From CAYVWB01 sp964455395 (GTDB lineage Bacteria > Desulfobacterota > Desulfovibrionia > Desulfovibrionales > Desulfovibrionaceae): a stretch of 33,096 nt of DNA. A program made the translations under genes and the position numbers. Positions 14,294 through 21,726 of this stretch are shown here, one piece after another. Each line of letters begins with the position of its first letter. Position 1 is the stretch's first letter. The DNA is taken from contig CAYVWB010000050.1 of assembly GCA_964455395.1 (NCBI GenBank), forward strand, positions 1-33,096, in the 5' to 3' direction. The notes under the pieces are model-generated. The model was given only the letters and a program-made list of their open reading frames with translations. It was not told the DNA's origin and did no database searches.

Positions 14294-15931
14294 CTAGACC
14301 ACGTATTTGATCTGCAGCCGTTCGGCGGCGGCTTTGTCGCTCACGCCAAGGGCGTCGGACATGCCAATGGGCAAGCTGGTGGAGCGTCCCAGAGGCGCCA
14401 CGATCTTGCGCATTTCCGTATCGAAGGCCAGGTAGTAGTCCACCACGCGCTCGGCGACTTTCTCCGGGTCCAGCCGGCGGTAGAGCCGGGGGTCCGGGGA
14501 GGTGATGCCTTTGGGGCACACGCCGATATTACAGACGTTGCAGCGGTCGGCTTCCGTGCCCACGCAGCCGGCGGCGGCTTGCATGATGGACTTGCCCACT
14601 TGCACGGCGGAGGCGCCCAGCATGATGAGCGAGGCTGCGTTGGCTGCGATGTTGCCGTTCTTGCCCACGCCGCCCCCGGCGATGAGGGGAATCTCGTTCT
14701 GGCGGCCTTGCTCGGCCAGCGCCAGGTAGCAGTCCCGCACGCTGGAGGCGATGGGGTGGCCCATATGGTTCATGGAGACGTTGTACGCCGCGCCTGTGCC
14801 GCCGTCTTCACCATCGATGGCGAGGGCTGCGGCGTAGGGGTTGCGCACCAGGTTGTTGAGCACCGCCGTGGCCGAGGTGGTGGCGGAGATCTTCGGAAAG
14901 ACAGGGACGCGGAAGCCCCAGGCCATGTACATGGACTGGATCATCTTCGCCACGGCTTCCTCGATGGAGTACTTCGTCTGATGCGTGGGCGGGCTTGGCA
15001 GGGAAACGCCTTCCGGCACGCCGCGGATGGCTGCGATGAGCTTGTTCACTTTGTGCCACATGAGCAGGCCGCCGTCGCCGGGCTTGGCTCCTTGACCGTA
15101 CTTGATCTCCACAGCGCAAGGATCTTCCTGCATTTCCGGGATGGCGCGGATGATCTCGTCCCAGCCGAAGTAGCCCGACGCGATCTGCAGGATGACGTAT
15201 TTGATGAAGCGCGAACGCAACAGCCGGGGCGGACAGCCGCCTTCGCCTGTGCACATGCGCACGGGCATGCCCAGCTCCTCGTTGAGGTACGTCACCCCCA
15301 TGATCAAGCCTTCCCACATGTTGGGGGAAAGGGCGCCGAAGGACATCCCCCCGATGAGCAAGGGGTAGATCTCCCGGATGGGCGGCGTCCACTCGCCAGC
15401 TGCATGGGCTTTGAGGCTCTGCGCCGGGGGCAGGATGCGGCCGATGAGGGTGTTGAGCTCGAATTCGTGACGGCCGGCGTCCAACGCCGGGTCCGTGAGC
15501 ATGGAGATGCGGATGAACTTGATCTGGTCGAGGAGGCTGTCGTTGCTGTTGCGACGTCCGCCGCGGGTGCGGGGCTGGCCGCCGCGATTGTCGTGGAACT
15601 TCAGCATCTCGGCGCCTTCGCTCAGCCGGCGAGGGCGGATGGCGTTGTTCGGGCAGACCATGTTGCACATGGCGCAGCCGATGCACTTGTACGCAGGATC
15701 AGTACGCTGACGCACGCCATAGTAGATGGTGTGCTCGTTGGTCGGCTTCTCGGGAATGCCGGGCTTGGCGTGGATGATGCGCTTGCGGAAAACGCCGAGC
15801 TCGATGGCGTTGACGGGACAGACGGACGTGCAGCGGCCGCAGAGCGTGCAGGTATGGATGTCCCAGTCGACCTGCCAGGGCAGGTCCTTGACGCTCAGTG
15901 TGGACGGGGCAAGGCCTGCAGTTGGCTGCAT
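14294..15931 (-). CDS. Glutamate synthase, FMN-binding catalytic subunit with N-terminal ferredoxin domain
   Basis: The 545-residue protein matches the archaeal-type glutamate synthase core that makes glutamate from 2-oxoglutarate and ammonia delivered by the glutaminase subunit. Two [4Fe-4S] motifs lie at C28/C31/C34/C38 and C83/C86/C89/C93. The FMN-barrel motifs include LLIGGMSFGALSPNMWEGL, MCTGEGGCPP, EIKYGQGAKPGDGGLL, GEDGGTGAA and IPLIAGGGVGKNGN. Near residue 457 DRCNVCNIGVCPKGI fits the [3Fe-4S] site of the family. AGGAGG seven bases before the ATG fixes the start, which lies 37 bases inside the end of the glutaminase gene. The GXGXG domain that usually ends this protein is encoded by the next gene. 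The extra ferredoxin modules suggest low-potential ferredoxin can be a donor. Confidence 0.93.
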   Translation of the reverse strand: MQPTAGLAPSTLSVKDLPWQVDWDIHTCTLCGRCTSVCPVNAIELGVFRKRIIHAKPGIPEKPTNEHTIYYGVRQRTDPAYKCIGCAMCNMVCPNNAIRPRRLSEGAEMLKFHDNRGGQPRTRGGRRNSNDSLLDQIKFIRISMLTDPALDAGRHEFELNTLIGRILPPAQSLKAHAAGEWTPPIREIYPLLIGGMSFGALSPNMWEGLIMGVTYLNEELGMPVRMCTGEGGCPPRLLRSRFIKYVILQIASGYFGWDEIIRAIPEMQEDPCAVEIKYGQGAKPGDGGLLMWHKVNKLIAAIRGVPEGVSLPSPPTHQTKYSIEEAVAKMIQSMYMAWGFRVPVFPKISATTSATAVLNNLVRNPYAAALAIDGEDGGTGAAYNVSMNHMGHPIASSVRDCYLALAEQGRQNEIPLIAGGGVGKNGNIAANAASLIMLGASAVQVGKSIMQAAAGCVGTEADRCNVCNIGVCPKGITSPDPRLYRRLDPEKVAERVVDYYLAFDTEMRKIVAPLGRSTSLPIGMSDALGVSDKAAAERLQIKYVV

Positions 15932-17025
15932 AAGGAGACCTCCTGACAATCGGCGCGCACGATGGCGGTGTCGAGATGCATGGGTTGGATGTCGTGGTTC
16001 CGGTCACGGTCCGGGATGGCGGCGTTCAAGCCGCACAGCTCGGAGGAGAACGCGAAGACGCCGGGCTTGCCGCCCACCACGCCGGGCCGCAGTTTCTTGC
16101 GGTCCTGCGCCATGAACATGTCGCCTTGCGGCGTGCAGCCGATCACGCAGTTGGGACCGTCGATGATGAGCTTGCGGCACGCTTGCTTCAGATTCACGAG
16201 GAAGGCGCGGTCCACATGGCCTTCCAGCTCTGCGTCCGAAAGCGGGGTGATGACGTGCTTGTAGTGCTCCACGCCCAGACCGAGCTTCTCCATGGCGTAA
16301 TGGAGAATGTGTGCGAAAACCTCCGAGTCGGACTGGTAGCCCATGTAACCGGGCTCCCCACACTTGGAGATGTAGTCGCGGATGGGGATGAATGCGGTGT
16401 TCTCCCCGTTGGTCATGGTGCAGTAGCCCTGCAGGAAGAAGGGGTGGCAGGCGTAGAGGTTGATGCCGTAGTTGGTGTTCTGGCGTCCTTGAGCGAGGAT
16501 GCGGCGGGCGTGCAGCTCCCCGCGGTCCAGACCCAGGTATTCCCCGATGGTCAGGGGGTCGCCCACTTCCTTGATCATCACCGTGTCCGGCCAGAAACTG
16601 AAGACTTGCAGGTCGCCAAGTTCCTCCCCGGTCACGCGCAAGTGCAGGCGCACGTCCGTGTACTTGCGGGCCAGCTCTGCGGGGGAGAGGTCGCGCCACG
16701 CCTTGGGGATGTCATAAGCGCGCGCGAGGTACGCCCCCCGCGAGGGCGTGCCGTCCGGCGGCGGGGTCTTGGGGTCGATGGTGACCGTGAGCGCAGGCGA
16801 AAGGCCCAGCTCCGCGGCGAAATGGTCGAGCCGCTTGAGCCCGTCCGGCGTGAAGATGCCCGAAAGAATGGGCGACTCCTTGCGCTCCCCGAAGGGGCCG
16901 CCGAGCTCTCTGAGGAAGAGGCCCACGCCGGAACCGTCATGGCCTTCCTTCATGACGTTCAAAGCGTTGATGGCGACCATGGGGGACACCGGATCCGTGC
17001 TCGTAAGGGCGAATAATCGGCACAT
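15895..17025 (-). CDS. Class II glutamine amidotransferase subunit of glutamate synthase
   Basis: The 376-residue protein starts MCRLFAL, so Cys2 becomes the N-terminal nucleophile after Met removal, as in class II amidotransferases (Ntn hydrolases). Other family elements are HDGSGVGLFLRE, RVTGEE, QGYCTMTNGENTAFIPIRDY (the usual H-NGxI region, diverged), YMGYQSDSEVFAHIL and FAFSSELCGLN. It hydrolyses glutamine and passes ammonia to the FMN subunit. It is the first gene of the operon and its end overlaps the next start by 37 bases, which would enforce co-translation. GGAG about eight bases before the ATG supports the start. Upstream, 17026-17257 holds no obvious gene and no promoter I can defend. 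Confidence 0.92.
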   Translation of the reverse strand: MCRLFALTSTDPVSPMVAINALNVMKEGHDGSGVGLFLRELGGPFGERKESPILSGIFTPDGLKRLDHFAAELGLSPALTVTIDPKTPPPDGTPSRGAYLARAYDIPKAWRDLSPAELARKYTDVRLHLRVTGEELGDLQVFSFWPDTVMIKEVGDPLTIGEYLGLDRGELHARRILAQGRQNTNYGINLYACHPFFLQGYCTMTNGENTAFIPIRDYISKCGEPGYMGYQSDSEVFAHILHYAMEKLGLGVEHYKHVITPLSDAELEGHVDRAFLVNLKQACRKLIIDGPNCVIGCTPQGDMFMAQDRKKLRPGVVGGKPGVFAFSSELCGLNAAIPDRDRNHDIQPMHLDTAIVRADCQEVSLCSQLQALPRPH

Positions 17026-17257
17026 AGACGGGTCTCCGAAGGGACAAAAGGTGTCGGGTCGAGGCGTTGACGCAGCGTGCGCGTTCCGGCGGTCACGGCG
17101 AAAGCGTAGCCGCCGCTGCAGGGAGCGTCGCCTTTCCCAGCATCGGGAGCGAGAACCAAGGGATGCTCAGATCGCGCTGCAGGAAAAAACTGGGGGAGAG
17201 GCATACTGCCTGATCTTCATGGAAAAGGAAAGCGGAAAATCAACGCGCCGGAATGGT

Positions 17258-17554
17258 TCAACTATTGTCGAGACTCAGGGAGTTTTCGGCTGCCAGCGAC
17301 GCCAGACGAGCCGCTTTCTCGGAACGGGGCAAGCGCTTCACCTGCGCTTCCAGCGCGCACGCTGACGCACGGTCCGCGCACTGCGCGAAAGCTTCCACGC
17401 GCACGGGGCGTCGGCCGCGGGTGTAGCGCGCGCCACCGGGCCGGTCGCCGTTGTGCTCGGCAAGACGGCGCGTCAGATCCGTGGTCACCCCGCAGTAGAG
17501 GGAGTCGTCAGCGCAGCGCAGCAGGTAGACGGTCCAGGTGTCTGCAAGAGGCAT
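17258..17554 (-). CDS. GIY-YIG nuclease-superfamily protein
   Basis: The 98-residue protein is a single GIY-YIG domain of the small, stand-alone UvrC-like type. The signature VYLLRCADDSLYCGVTTDLTRRLAEHN carries the two Tyr of the motif (as VYL and LYCG) and the catalytic Arg in the following helix, then GARYTRGRRPVRVEAF and a C-terminal EAQVKRLPRSEK helix. Homologues act on DNA but their role in bacteria is unclear. The start has no Shine-Dalgarno, but it begins where the family usually does (WTVYLL at residue 7). It lies just after the terminator of the peptidase-inhibitor module, so it needs its own promoter, which I cannot see, or read-through. Confidence 0.85.
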   Translation of the reverse strand: MPLADTWTVYLLRCADDSLYCGVTTDLTRRLAEHNGDRPGGARYTRGRRPVRVEAFAQCADRASACALEAQVKRLPRSEKAARLASLAAENSLSLDNS

Positions 17555-17566
17555 GGGTCGGGCGAG

Positions 17567-17602
17567 TAAAAAGGGCCTTCTTCCCAAGGGAAACGAAGGC
17601 CC
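17567..17602 (-). terminator. Intrinsic terminator of the peptidase-inhibitor module
   Basis: The 8-base stem is GGGCCTTC (17573-17580) and GAAGGCCC (17595-17602), with TTCCC/GGGAA able to extend it inwards. On the minus strand it is followed by TTTTT. It lies 20 bases after the inhibitor stop. Confidence 0.85.
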
Positions 17603-17621
17603 ACGTGTGAAGAGGGGGGGG

Positions 17622-17924
17622 TCACTTGATGGAGAAGTGTACGGTGTGGCGTTCCTTTTCTTTGTTGTCCCAAGGGCTGACGAGGGAGAGCTTCCCTTCG
17701 GAATCGCCCTGTTTGGTCGCGCGGAAAATGAATCTGGTGACGCCGGCGCCTCCGAAGGCGTGCAGGGCTGGCTTGATATCCTTACTGACAAGCTCGATCC
17801 CTTCCGGAGTCTCCACTTCCCACACATGCCCCGTCGCGCCAATGTTCTTCAACTCGACTTCCCTTTGCTCGCCGGGGTGCATTTCAATTTCATGCCGGAC
17901 TGTTGTGGGGGTTAAGGTTTCCAT
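17622..17924 (-). CDS. Chagasin-like (I42 family) cysteine-peptidase inhibitor
   Basis: The 100 residues match the immunoglobulin-like chagasin fold by its three inhibitory loops. Loop 2 is N27-IGATGHVW (chagasin NPTTGFAW, here one residue longer and lacking Pro), loop 4 is F57-GGAGVTRF (chagasin GAGGTEHF) and loop 6 is S83-P84-W85 (chagasin RPW). Chagasins plug the active site of papain-family (C1) peptidases. The gene directly upstream encodes such a peptidase and overlaps this one by 35 bases. AGGAGGG five bases before the ATG is a near-perfect Shine-Dalgarno, stronger than the peptidase's, suggesting the inhibitor is made in excess. There is no signal peptide, unlike the periplasmic chagasins known in some bacteria. 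A strong terminator follows. This looks like the antidote of a self-contained pair. Confidence 0.82.
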   Translation of the reverse strand: METLTPTTVRHEIEMHPGEQREVELKNIGATGHVWEVETPEGIELVSKDIKPALHAFGGAGVTRFIFRATKQGDSEGKLSLVSPWDNKEKERHTVHFSIK

Positions 17925-18780
17925 GGTGTCCCTCCTGCTTTAAAAGGGGCTCCCAAAAAGGGTGTTCCCCATCGAGTTTACACTCGCCATATTTAAGACG
18001 AACATAACCATCTTCGCCCCATTTGTCACTCCAACTGTTCTTGATGATCCAATATTCCTGGTCATCATCGTAGCCTACAACGCAGACGGCGTGGAGGCCT
18101 GTGGGGTCGCCATACACATTCTCGTACACGCCGCCGGCGTAATACGCCAAGTCTACGTATACCTCCATGCCGGCAATGACGGGGCCTCTTTCGGCGATGG
18201 CCAAGCGGCGTTCCCGGGCGTCCGTCAGTACGTTGAATCCAGATATCGTACTACATCGAAACGGCGTGTCCGGACAGGGTGTGTTTCGGGACTGGTACGG
18301 AAACTGCGCTTCCTCGCATACACCCTTCTCGACGCAGAACTCAAGCGCCTGGTCCGGCGTCCATCCCGTGTCGCAACACTCGCCGCACCCGCAAAAGAAT
18401 AGATGCGCCTCGGACAAGTCCAACTCGAGGGTGGGGTCGTCTCGCTGAATTCGAATGCGGCTTTCAAGGCTGGCGCACACGGCGAAGGCCACGCAAGAAC
18501 CGCAGGTGTCCTGATATCGAACAGGCGTGACGTAGTCACCCTTGGGGACGTAACGCCAATCGAACTGTCTGGGGAGCGCCGCCGGGGCGGCGGAAAACAA
18601 CATGCGTCTCTCTACTGTCGGCTGCTCGTACTTCGAGATGTCTCCCTCCGACAACCTCAAGCCCATGAGCCCTGGCTCGCCAGGACGTAGCCGATCGGAT
18701 ATGGGAGTTTCTTTGGCGGTCCACTTCGCGGCGCGCCCTGCAATGGCGTTTTCGATGGCGGCGAGGGTTTCTTTGCTCAT
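17890..18780 (-). CDS. Papain-like (C1A) cysteine peptidase, cytoplasmic
   Basis: The 296-residue protein has a papain fold from about residue 70 (LPRQFDWR, the usual mature start). The catalytic set is complete: Q90 and C96 in YQDTCGSCVAFAV, H230 in GLHAVCVVGYDDD, N248 in WIIKNSWSDKWGEDGY. The Trp usually after the catalytic Cys is Val. A cysteine-rich loop (FFCGCGECCDTGW, 129-140) precedes the substrate-binding segment. Residues 1-65 are a short leader without an I29 propeptide or signal peptide, so the enzyme is probably cytoplasmic. The ATG at 18780 is chosen because AAAGG lies seven bases before it and the promoter lies 37 bases upstream, which excludes the longer in-frame alternative. 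Its end overlaps the inhibitor start. Base composition is visibly AT-richer than the neighbours, suggesting transfer. Confidence 0.88.
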   Translation of the reverse strand: MSKETLAAIENAIAGRAAKWTAKETPISDRLRPGEPGLMGLRLSEGDISKYEQPTVERRMLFSAAPAALPRQFDWRYVPKGDYVTPVRYQDTCGSCVAFAVCASLESRIRIQRDDPTLELDLSEAHLFFCGCGECCDTGWTPDQALEFCVEKGVCEEAQFPYQSRNTPCPDTPFRCSTISGFNVLTDARERRLAIAERGPVIAGMEVYVDLAYYAGGVYENVYGDPTGLHAVCVVGYDDDQEYWIIKNSWSDKWGEDGYVRLKYGECKLDGEHPFWEPLLKQEGHHGNLNPHNSPA

Positions 18781-18816
18781 GCGCAAACCTTTATTTATGC
18801 TGATCTCCAAGCGGTG

Positions 18817-18845
18817 ATAGTACGCCAATGGTATTTTTTTGTAAA
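18817..18845 (-). promoter_or_regulatory. Sigma70 promoter of the peptidase-inhibitor module
   Basis: On the minus strand TTTACA (18845-18840), a 17-base AT-rich spacer and TACTAT (18822-18817) precede the peptidase ATG by 37 bases, giving a leader of about 30 bases. The remaining stretch up to 19209 (about 365 bases) shows no gene I can support. Confidence 0.65.
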
Positions 18846-19209
18846 GCAATATGTGTACTGCCGTGCAGGTCGATACTTCTTCCGCCAGCACCCGCAGACA
18901 CTGGGGCCGGACGAGGAATCGGCAAGCGCAACAGGTCGGGAGCAGTGCTGTGGATCGTACGTGGCGCGCTCACGATAGTATGGATGGCGACACGCGGCGT
19001 GGGGTGGGGCCCGAACGTCTCGCAAACTGGGGCGGCGGAAGGCTGGCAGGCGCGTGGCGACCGCGGCGGTTGAGCCATGCGGACGTTCACCCTCCGGGAC
19101 GAACCCGGACGCAGGCCGACAGGCGTCGAGAAAAAATCAGGAGAATGCCCGCGCGTGGAGACGCCAGCGAAAGGGCTGGGACTCGGGTCTCAGGCGGCAT
19201 AGAGACGAT

Positions 19210-19812
19210 TCAGCCGGGGAAATGGGCCTCGGCGAGGGCCTGGAGACGTGGTCGCTCTGCAGGGGATTTCGTGGCCACGGCCCAGAGGTCGTACTGGGGG
19301 TGTTGGCGTCGCCTGGCTGCGACATTGGCGAAGCCGTTCGTGGTGAGCGTATGCGTCAGCGTCCTCAGGGTGAAGCCGCTGCGGTGCGCCATATAAAGGT
19401 TGCCGGCCGCCAGGGAGGGCCGGTGGCCGTAGAGGATGTCCAGCGGAGTGATGGGCCCGATGGGCGCAGTGTAGGCCGGCTCCAGCAGTTTGTCCTGCGC
19501 CACCAGCGCGCAGACGCTCTGCAGGTCCGGGCAGGTGAGGATGAGAAAGCCTTCCGGCGTGAGCACCCGCAGGAACTCGGCCAGAGCCGTGGGCGTTTCA
19601 TGCGGGTAGAGATGCTCCAGGTTATGGCTGGAGAAGAGGGCGTCCATGGAGCCGTCCGCCACGGCGTCCATCGCCGTCATGGCGCCTACGATGTCGGGTT
19701 CGACGTCGACATTGATGTCCAATCGCACTTCGCGCCACTCGGGTGTGTTGAAGCCGCGAGTGGTGCGGTCCTTGCGCTTGGAGCCGCAACCAACGTGGAG
19801 GAACTGCTTCAT
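19210..19812 (-). CDS. SAM-dependent methyltransferase (class I fold)
   Basis: The 200 residues form a compact Rossmann methyltransferase. Motif I is FLHVGCGSK, the acidic end of strand 2 is RLDINVDVEPDIVG, and the later motifs are SMDALFSSHNLEHLYPHE and FLRVLTPEGFLILTCPDL. This resembles predicted SAM methyltransferases often found near cell-surface glycan genes; the acceptor is unknown. There are three in-frame ATGs (19848, 19830, 19812), none with a Shine-Dalgarno. The last is chosen because MKQFLHVGCG puts motif I at the very N-terminus, as in relatives. It is alone on its strand, between the peptidase module and the divergent lipoprotein pair. Confidence 0.82.
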   Translation of the reverse strand: MKQFLHVGCGSKRKDRTTRGFNTPEWREVRLDINVDVEPDIVGAMTAMDAVADGSMDALFSSHNLEHLYPHETPTALAEFLRVLTPEGFLILTCPDLQSVCALVAQDKLLEPAYTAPIGPITPLDILYGHRPSLAAGNLYMAHRSGFTLRTLTHTLTTNGFANVAARRRQHPQYDLWAVATKSPAERPRLQALAEAHFPG

Positions 19813-19913
19813 GTCGTGGCTGTAGCACATGGCGGGACGGGACGCCATAGGGTCGAGGAGGGGGCGAATGGGCGCGCGCCGAAGACCCCCTGCGCAACGA
19901 GACGGGCGGACGA

Positions 19914-19945
19914 GCCCCCTGCAGCCGGCGTCGCCTGCAGGGGGC
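19914..19945. repeat. Perfect 11-bp inverted repeat
   Basis: CCCCCTGCAG (19915-19924) and CTGCAGGGGG (19935-19944) pair perfectly, extended by one G-C pair, around a 10-base loop. There is no T-run on either strand. It lies upstream of the methyltransferase start and could be an operator or structured leader. Confidence 0.6.
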
Positions 19946-20033
19946 CGATCGATTGCCCCTGCGCCTGCCTCCCATCACGTCCCCTGTCCAATGGGATGAA
20001 TCGTCCCGGATCGACGCCGCCTGGCGCCGGTTT

Positions 20034-20078
20034 CGTCCGTGTCGAAATCGCCCGTGTCGAAGTCGTCCGTGTCGAAAT
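20034..20078. repeat. Three tandem 15-bp repeats
   Basis: The units CGTCCGTGTCGAAAT, CGCCCGTGTCGAAGT and CGTCCGTGTCGAAAT are adjacent, with a degenerate fourth unit following. They sit in the 499-base gap (19849-20347) between the methyltransferase and the lipoprotein gene, where I see no supportable gene. Confidence 0.65.
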
Positions 20079-20272
20079 CGGCCGGGCTGACAAGGAGAGG
20101 CGTCGTGCGCCGAGCACACGGCGGGTCCTCCCGCTACGAAACGGCTGATCCATCAATCTGTTTCGCGTCAGATGCAGGAATGGTTGGGCTATTTTTCTGT
20201 CGATGGCGGCGCATGGGAAAGCCGGCTGTTCGACATGGGTGAGCAGCGAGTCCATAGAATAAGTCGAAGGAC

Positions 20273-20313
20273 TTGTGGATATGGCGTGTTTGACGTATTC
20301 TGGATATCGTCAA
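20273..20313 (+). promoter_or_regulatory. Putative promoter with overlapping operator dyad for the lipoprotein operon
   Basis: TTGTGG (20273-20278), 17 bases, then TATTCT (20296-20301) precede the lipoprotein gene. TTGACG (20290-20295) and CGTCAA (20308-20313) form a dyad around the -10 box, a typical repressor position. An alternative is TTGACG itself as a -35 box with a poor -10. Confidence 0.4.
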
Positions 20314-20347
20314 CAGTCCAGAGCAACGTCATACAGGAGGGATTTTC

Positions 20348-21289
20348 ATGCATTGTTCAATGGAAGTGCGGTGTGCTGGGCGGCGCGTTGTCGTGTTGCC
20401 GTTTCTCCTCGTCCTGCTGGGGAGTCTGCTCCTCGGCTGCTCGCACAAGCCGCCCAAACACATCGCCGAATTGGCCACGTCCTCGGTGCAGGCCGTGGAG
20501 ATCAGCGAGAAGAGCATCGCCGCCATCGACGAGATGACGCGGGATCTGCAGCTCATCCAGGCCGTGACGAACGCCGGTACGGAGGCATTTGCAGGGGAGC
20601 CCTGGGCGGGATTCGACAACTCGACGTATGTCATGTTCGGAATCCTCACGAAAGAGGAAGGAATGCGGATCGCGCTGGCTCGGCTGCGTGTCATGAAGAA
20701 GTACTACGCTGCGCTGGCCGAGCTTGCCCTGGTGGATCACACCGCGCAGCTGGACGCCGCCGCCGCCCAGGCCGGCAACAACCTCCAAGGGTTGCTGAAC
20801 CTGATGCAGCAAGCTTCCGGTCAGGCCGTCTCTCTGCCTGTCGACCCCAAGGATGTCATCACCGAAGTGGTCAAGCATTCCGCACGCTTGGCCGTGGATC
20901 AAAAACGCAAGGAGTTGATGCAGGAGCTGGTGGGGGTCGCCAACCCCATCATTGTTGAAACCGTGGACGCCATCGAATTGTACTTGAGCGATACAGCGCG
21001 GACGTTGAATATCAAAAGCCAGCTGGATCAGCTCGACCATGCCGTCGCGCAGCAGATGCAAAGGGACTTCCAGTCGAAAGACGTGCAGGACGCCATGTTC
21101 CTCCGGGACAAGTGGCGTGAGTACAAGAAGCTGGGAGAACTTGGCGACAAGCTGTTCAGCCGCCCCATCACCGCGGCGCAACGGTTGAAAGAGTCGCATG
21201 TGGCTCTGCACGACACCCTCATGGCGGGCGACTATGAGAGCGACGCCTTGCAGAGTGAAATCGACTCCATGAACGAATTCGTCAACTGA
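20348..21289 (+). CDS. Lipoprotein of unknown function
   Basis: The 313-residue protein starts with a basic segment, then VLPFLLVLLGSLLLGC, a lipobox whose Cys at about residue 31 should be lipidated and anchored in the membrane. The rest is almost entirely helical, with heptad-rich stretches (IAELATSSVQAVEISEKSIA, RLRVMKKYYAALAELALVDH, LDQLDHAVAQQMQRDFQSKD). AGGAGG seven bases before the ATG is an excellent ribosome binding site. The next gene follows after 14 bases and encodes a coiled-coil protein with similar heptad content, so the two probably form one complex. I do not recognise the family. Two short segments that repeat the pattern [IV]xE[IMV]x[DE] suggest a dimeric rod. Confidence 0.8.
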   Translation: MHCSMEVRCAGRRVVVLPFLLVLLGSLLLGCSHKPPKHIAELATSSVQAVEISEKSIAAIDEMTRDLQLIQAVTNAGTEAFAGEPWAGFDNSTYVMFGILTKEEGMRIALARLRVMKKYYAALAELALVDHTAQLDAAAAQAGNNLQGLLNLMQQASGQAVSLPVDPKDVITEVVKHSARLAVDQKRKELMQELVGVANPIIVETVDAIELYLSDTARTLNIKSQLDQLDHAVAQQMQRDFQSKDVQDAMFLRDKWREYKKLGELGDKLFSRPITAAQRLKESHVALHDTLMAGDYESDALQSEIDSMNEFVN

Positions 21290-21303
21290 AGGGAGCTTCC
21301 GTT

Positions 21304-21642
21304 ATGACCACCGAAGGCGTCACCCTGGATGACTGCAGAAGACTCTATGTCATCATCGCTGAGATGTTCGACATGACCGAGGCGTTAAAAGATCTGAACG
21401 CTAAAGCAGAAGCTCACGCGTCCTTGAACAAGGCCCTGAGCATCCTGAGAGCACAGTGCGCCGCGCATGAATACAGGAAAGAGCAATGGGAGACCGACAT
21501 CGAAGATCTCCGCGGGGCCATCAAGAAAGCGCAGGAAGGCAAGGAATCGCTGCAGAAAATGGTCGACAGTTTCGTTGAGGCGAACAAAGCCTTTGGCGAA
21601 GTCATCGGCCTTCTGCAGCAGGTTATCCCCCTGCTGCGTTGA
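21304..21642 (+). CDS. Small coiled-coil protein of unknown function
   Basis: The 112 residues are entirely helical, with two heptad segments (LKDLNAKAEAHASLNKALSI and WETDIEDLRGAIKKAQEGKE) and a hydrophobic C-terminus (AFGEVIGLLQQVIPLLR). It has no signal peptide or membrane segment, so it should be cytoplasmic unless exported with its partner. AAGGGAG about nine bases before the ATG supports the start. It is the second gene of a two-gene operon with the lipoprotein. No family is recognised. Confidence 0.72.
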   Translation: MTTEGVTLDDCRRLYVIIAEMFDMTEALKDLNAKAEAHASLNKALSILRAQCAAHEYRKEQWETDIEDLRGAIKKAQEGKESLQKMVDSFVEANKAFGEVIGLLQQVIPLLR

Positions 21643-21675
21643 GCGCGCATGCGCGTTCTGCAACAACGTTCAGCC

Positions 21676-21710
21676 GGCCCGCGACGCCCTCCAGGCTGGG
21701 GCCGCGGGCC
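21676..21710. terminator. GC-rich hairpin between convergent genes
   Basis: GGCCCGCG (21676-21683) and CGCGGGCC (21703-21710) pair perfectly between the coiled-coil gene and the convergent hybrid kinase. There is no T-run on either strand, so its terminator role is inferred from position. Confidence 0.35.
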
Positions 21711-21726
21711 GCGCTTGTCGCTGCGA

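Noticed and set aside
16959..17204. 81-codon ORF overlapping the start of the glutaminase gene
   Set aside because: Composition is random-looking, with no SD, and it overlaps a certain gene on the same strand.
18791..19090. 99-codon minus-strand ORF upstream of the peptidase gene
   Set aside because: Pro/Ala/Ser-rich without a domain or ribosome binding site, and it crosses the peptidase promoter.
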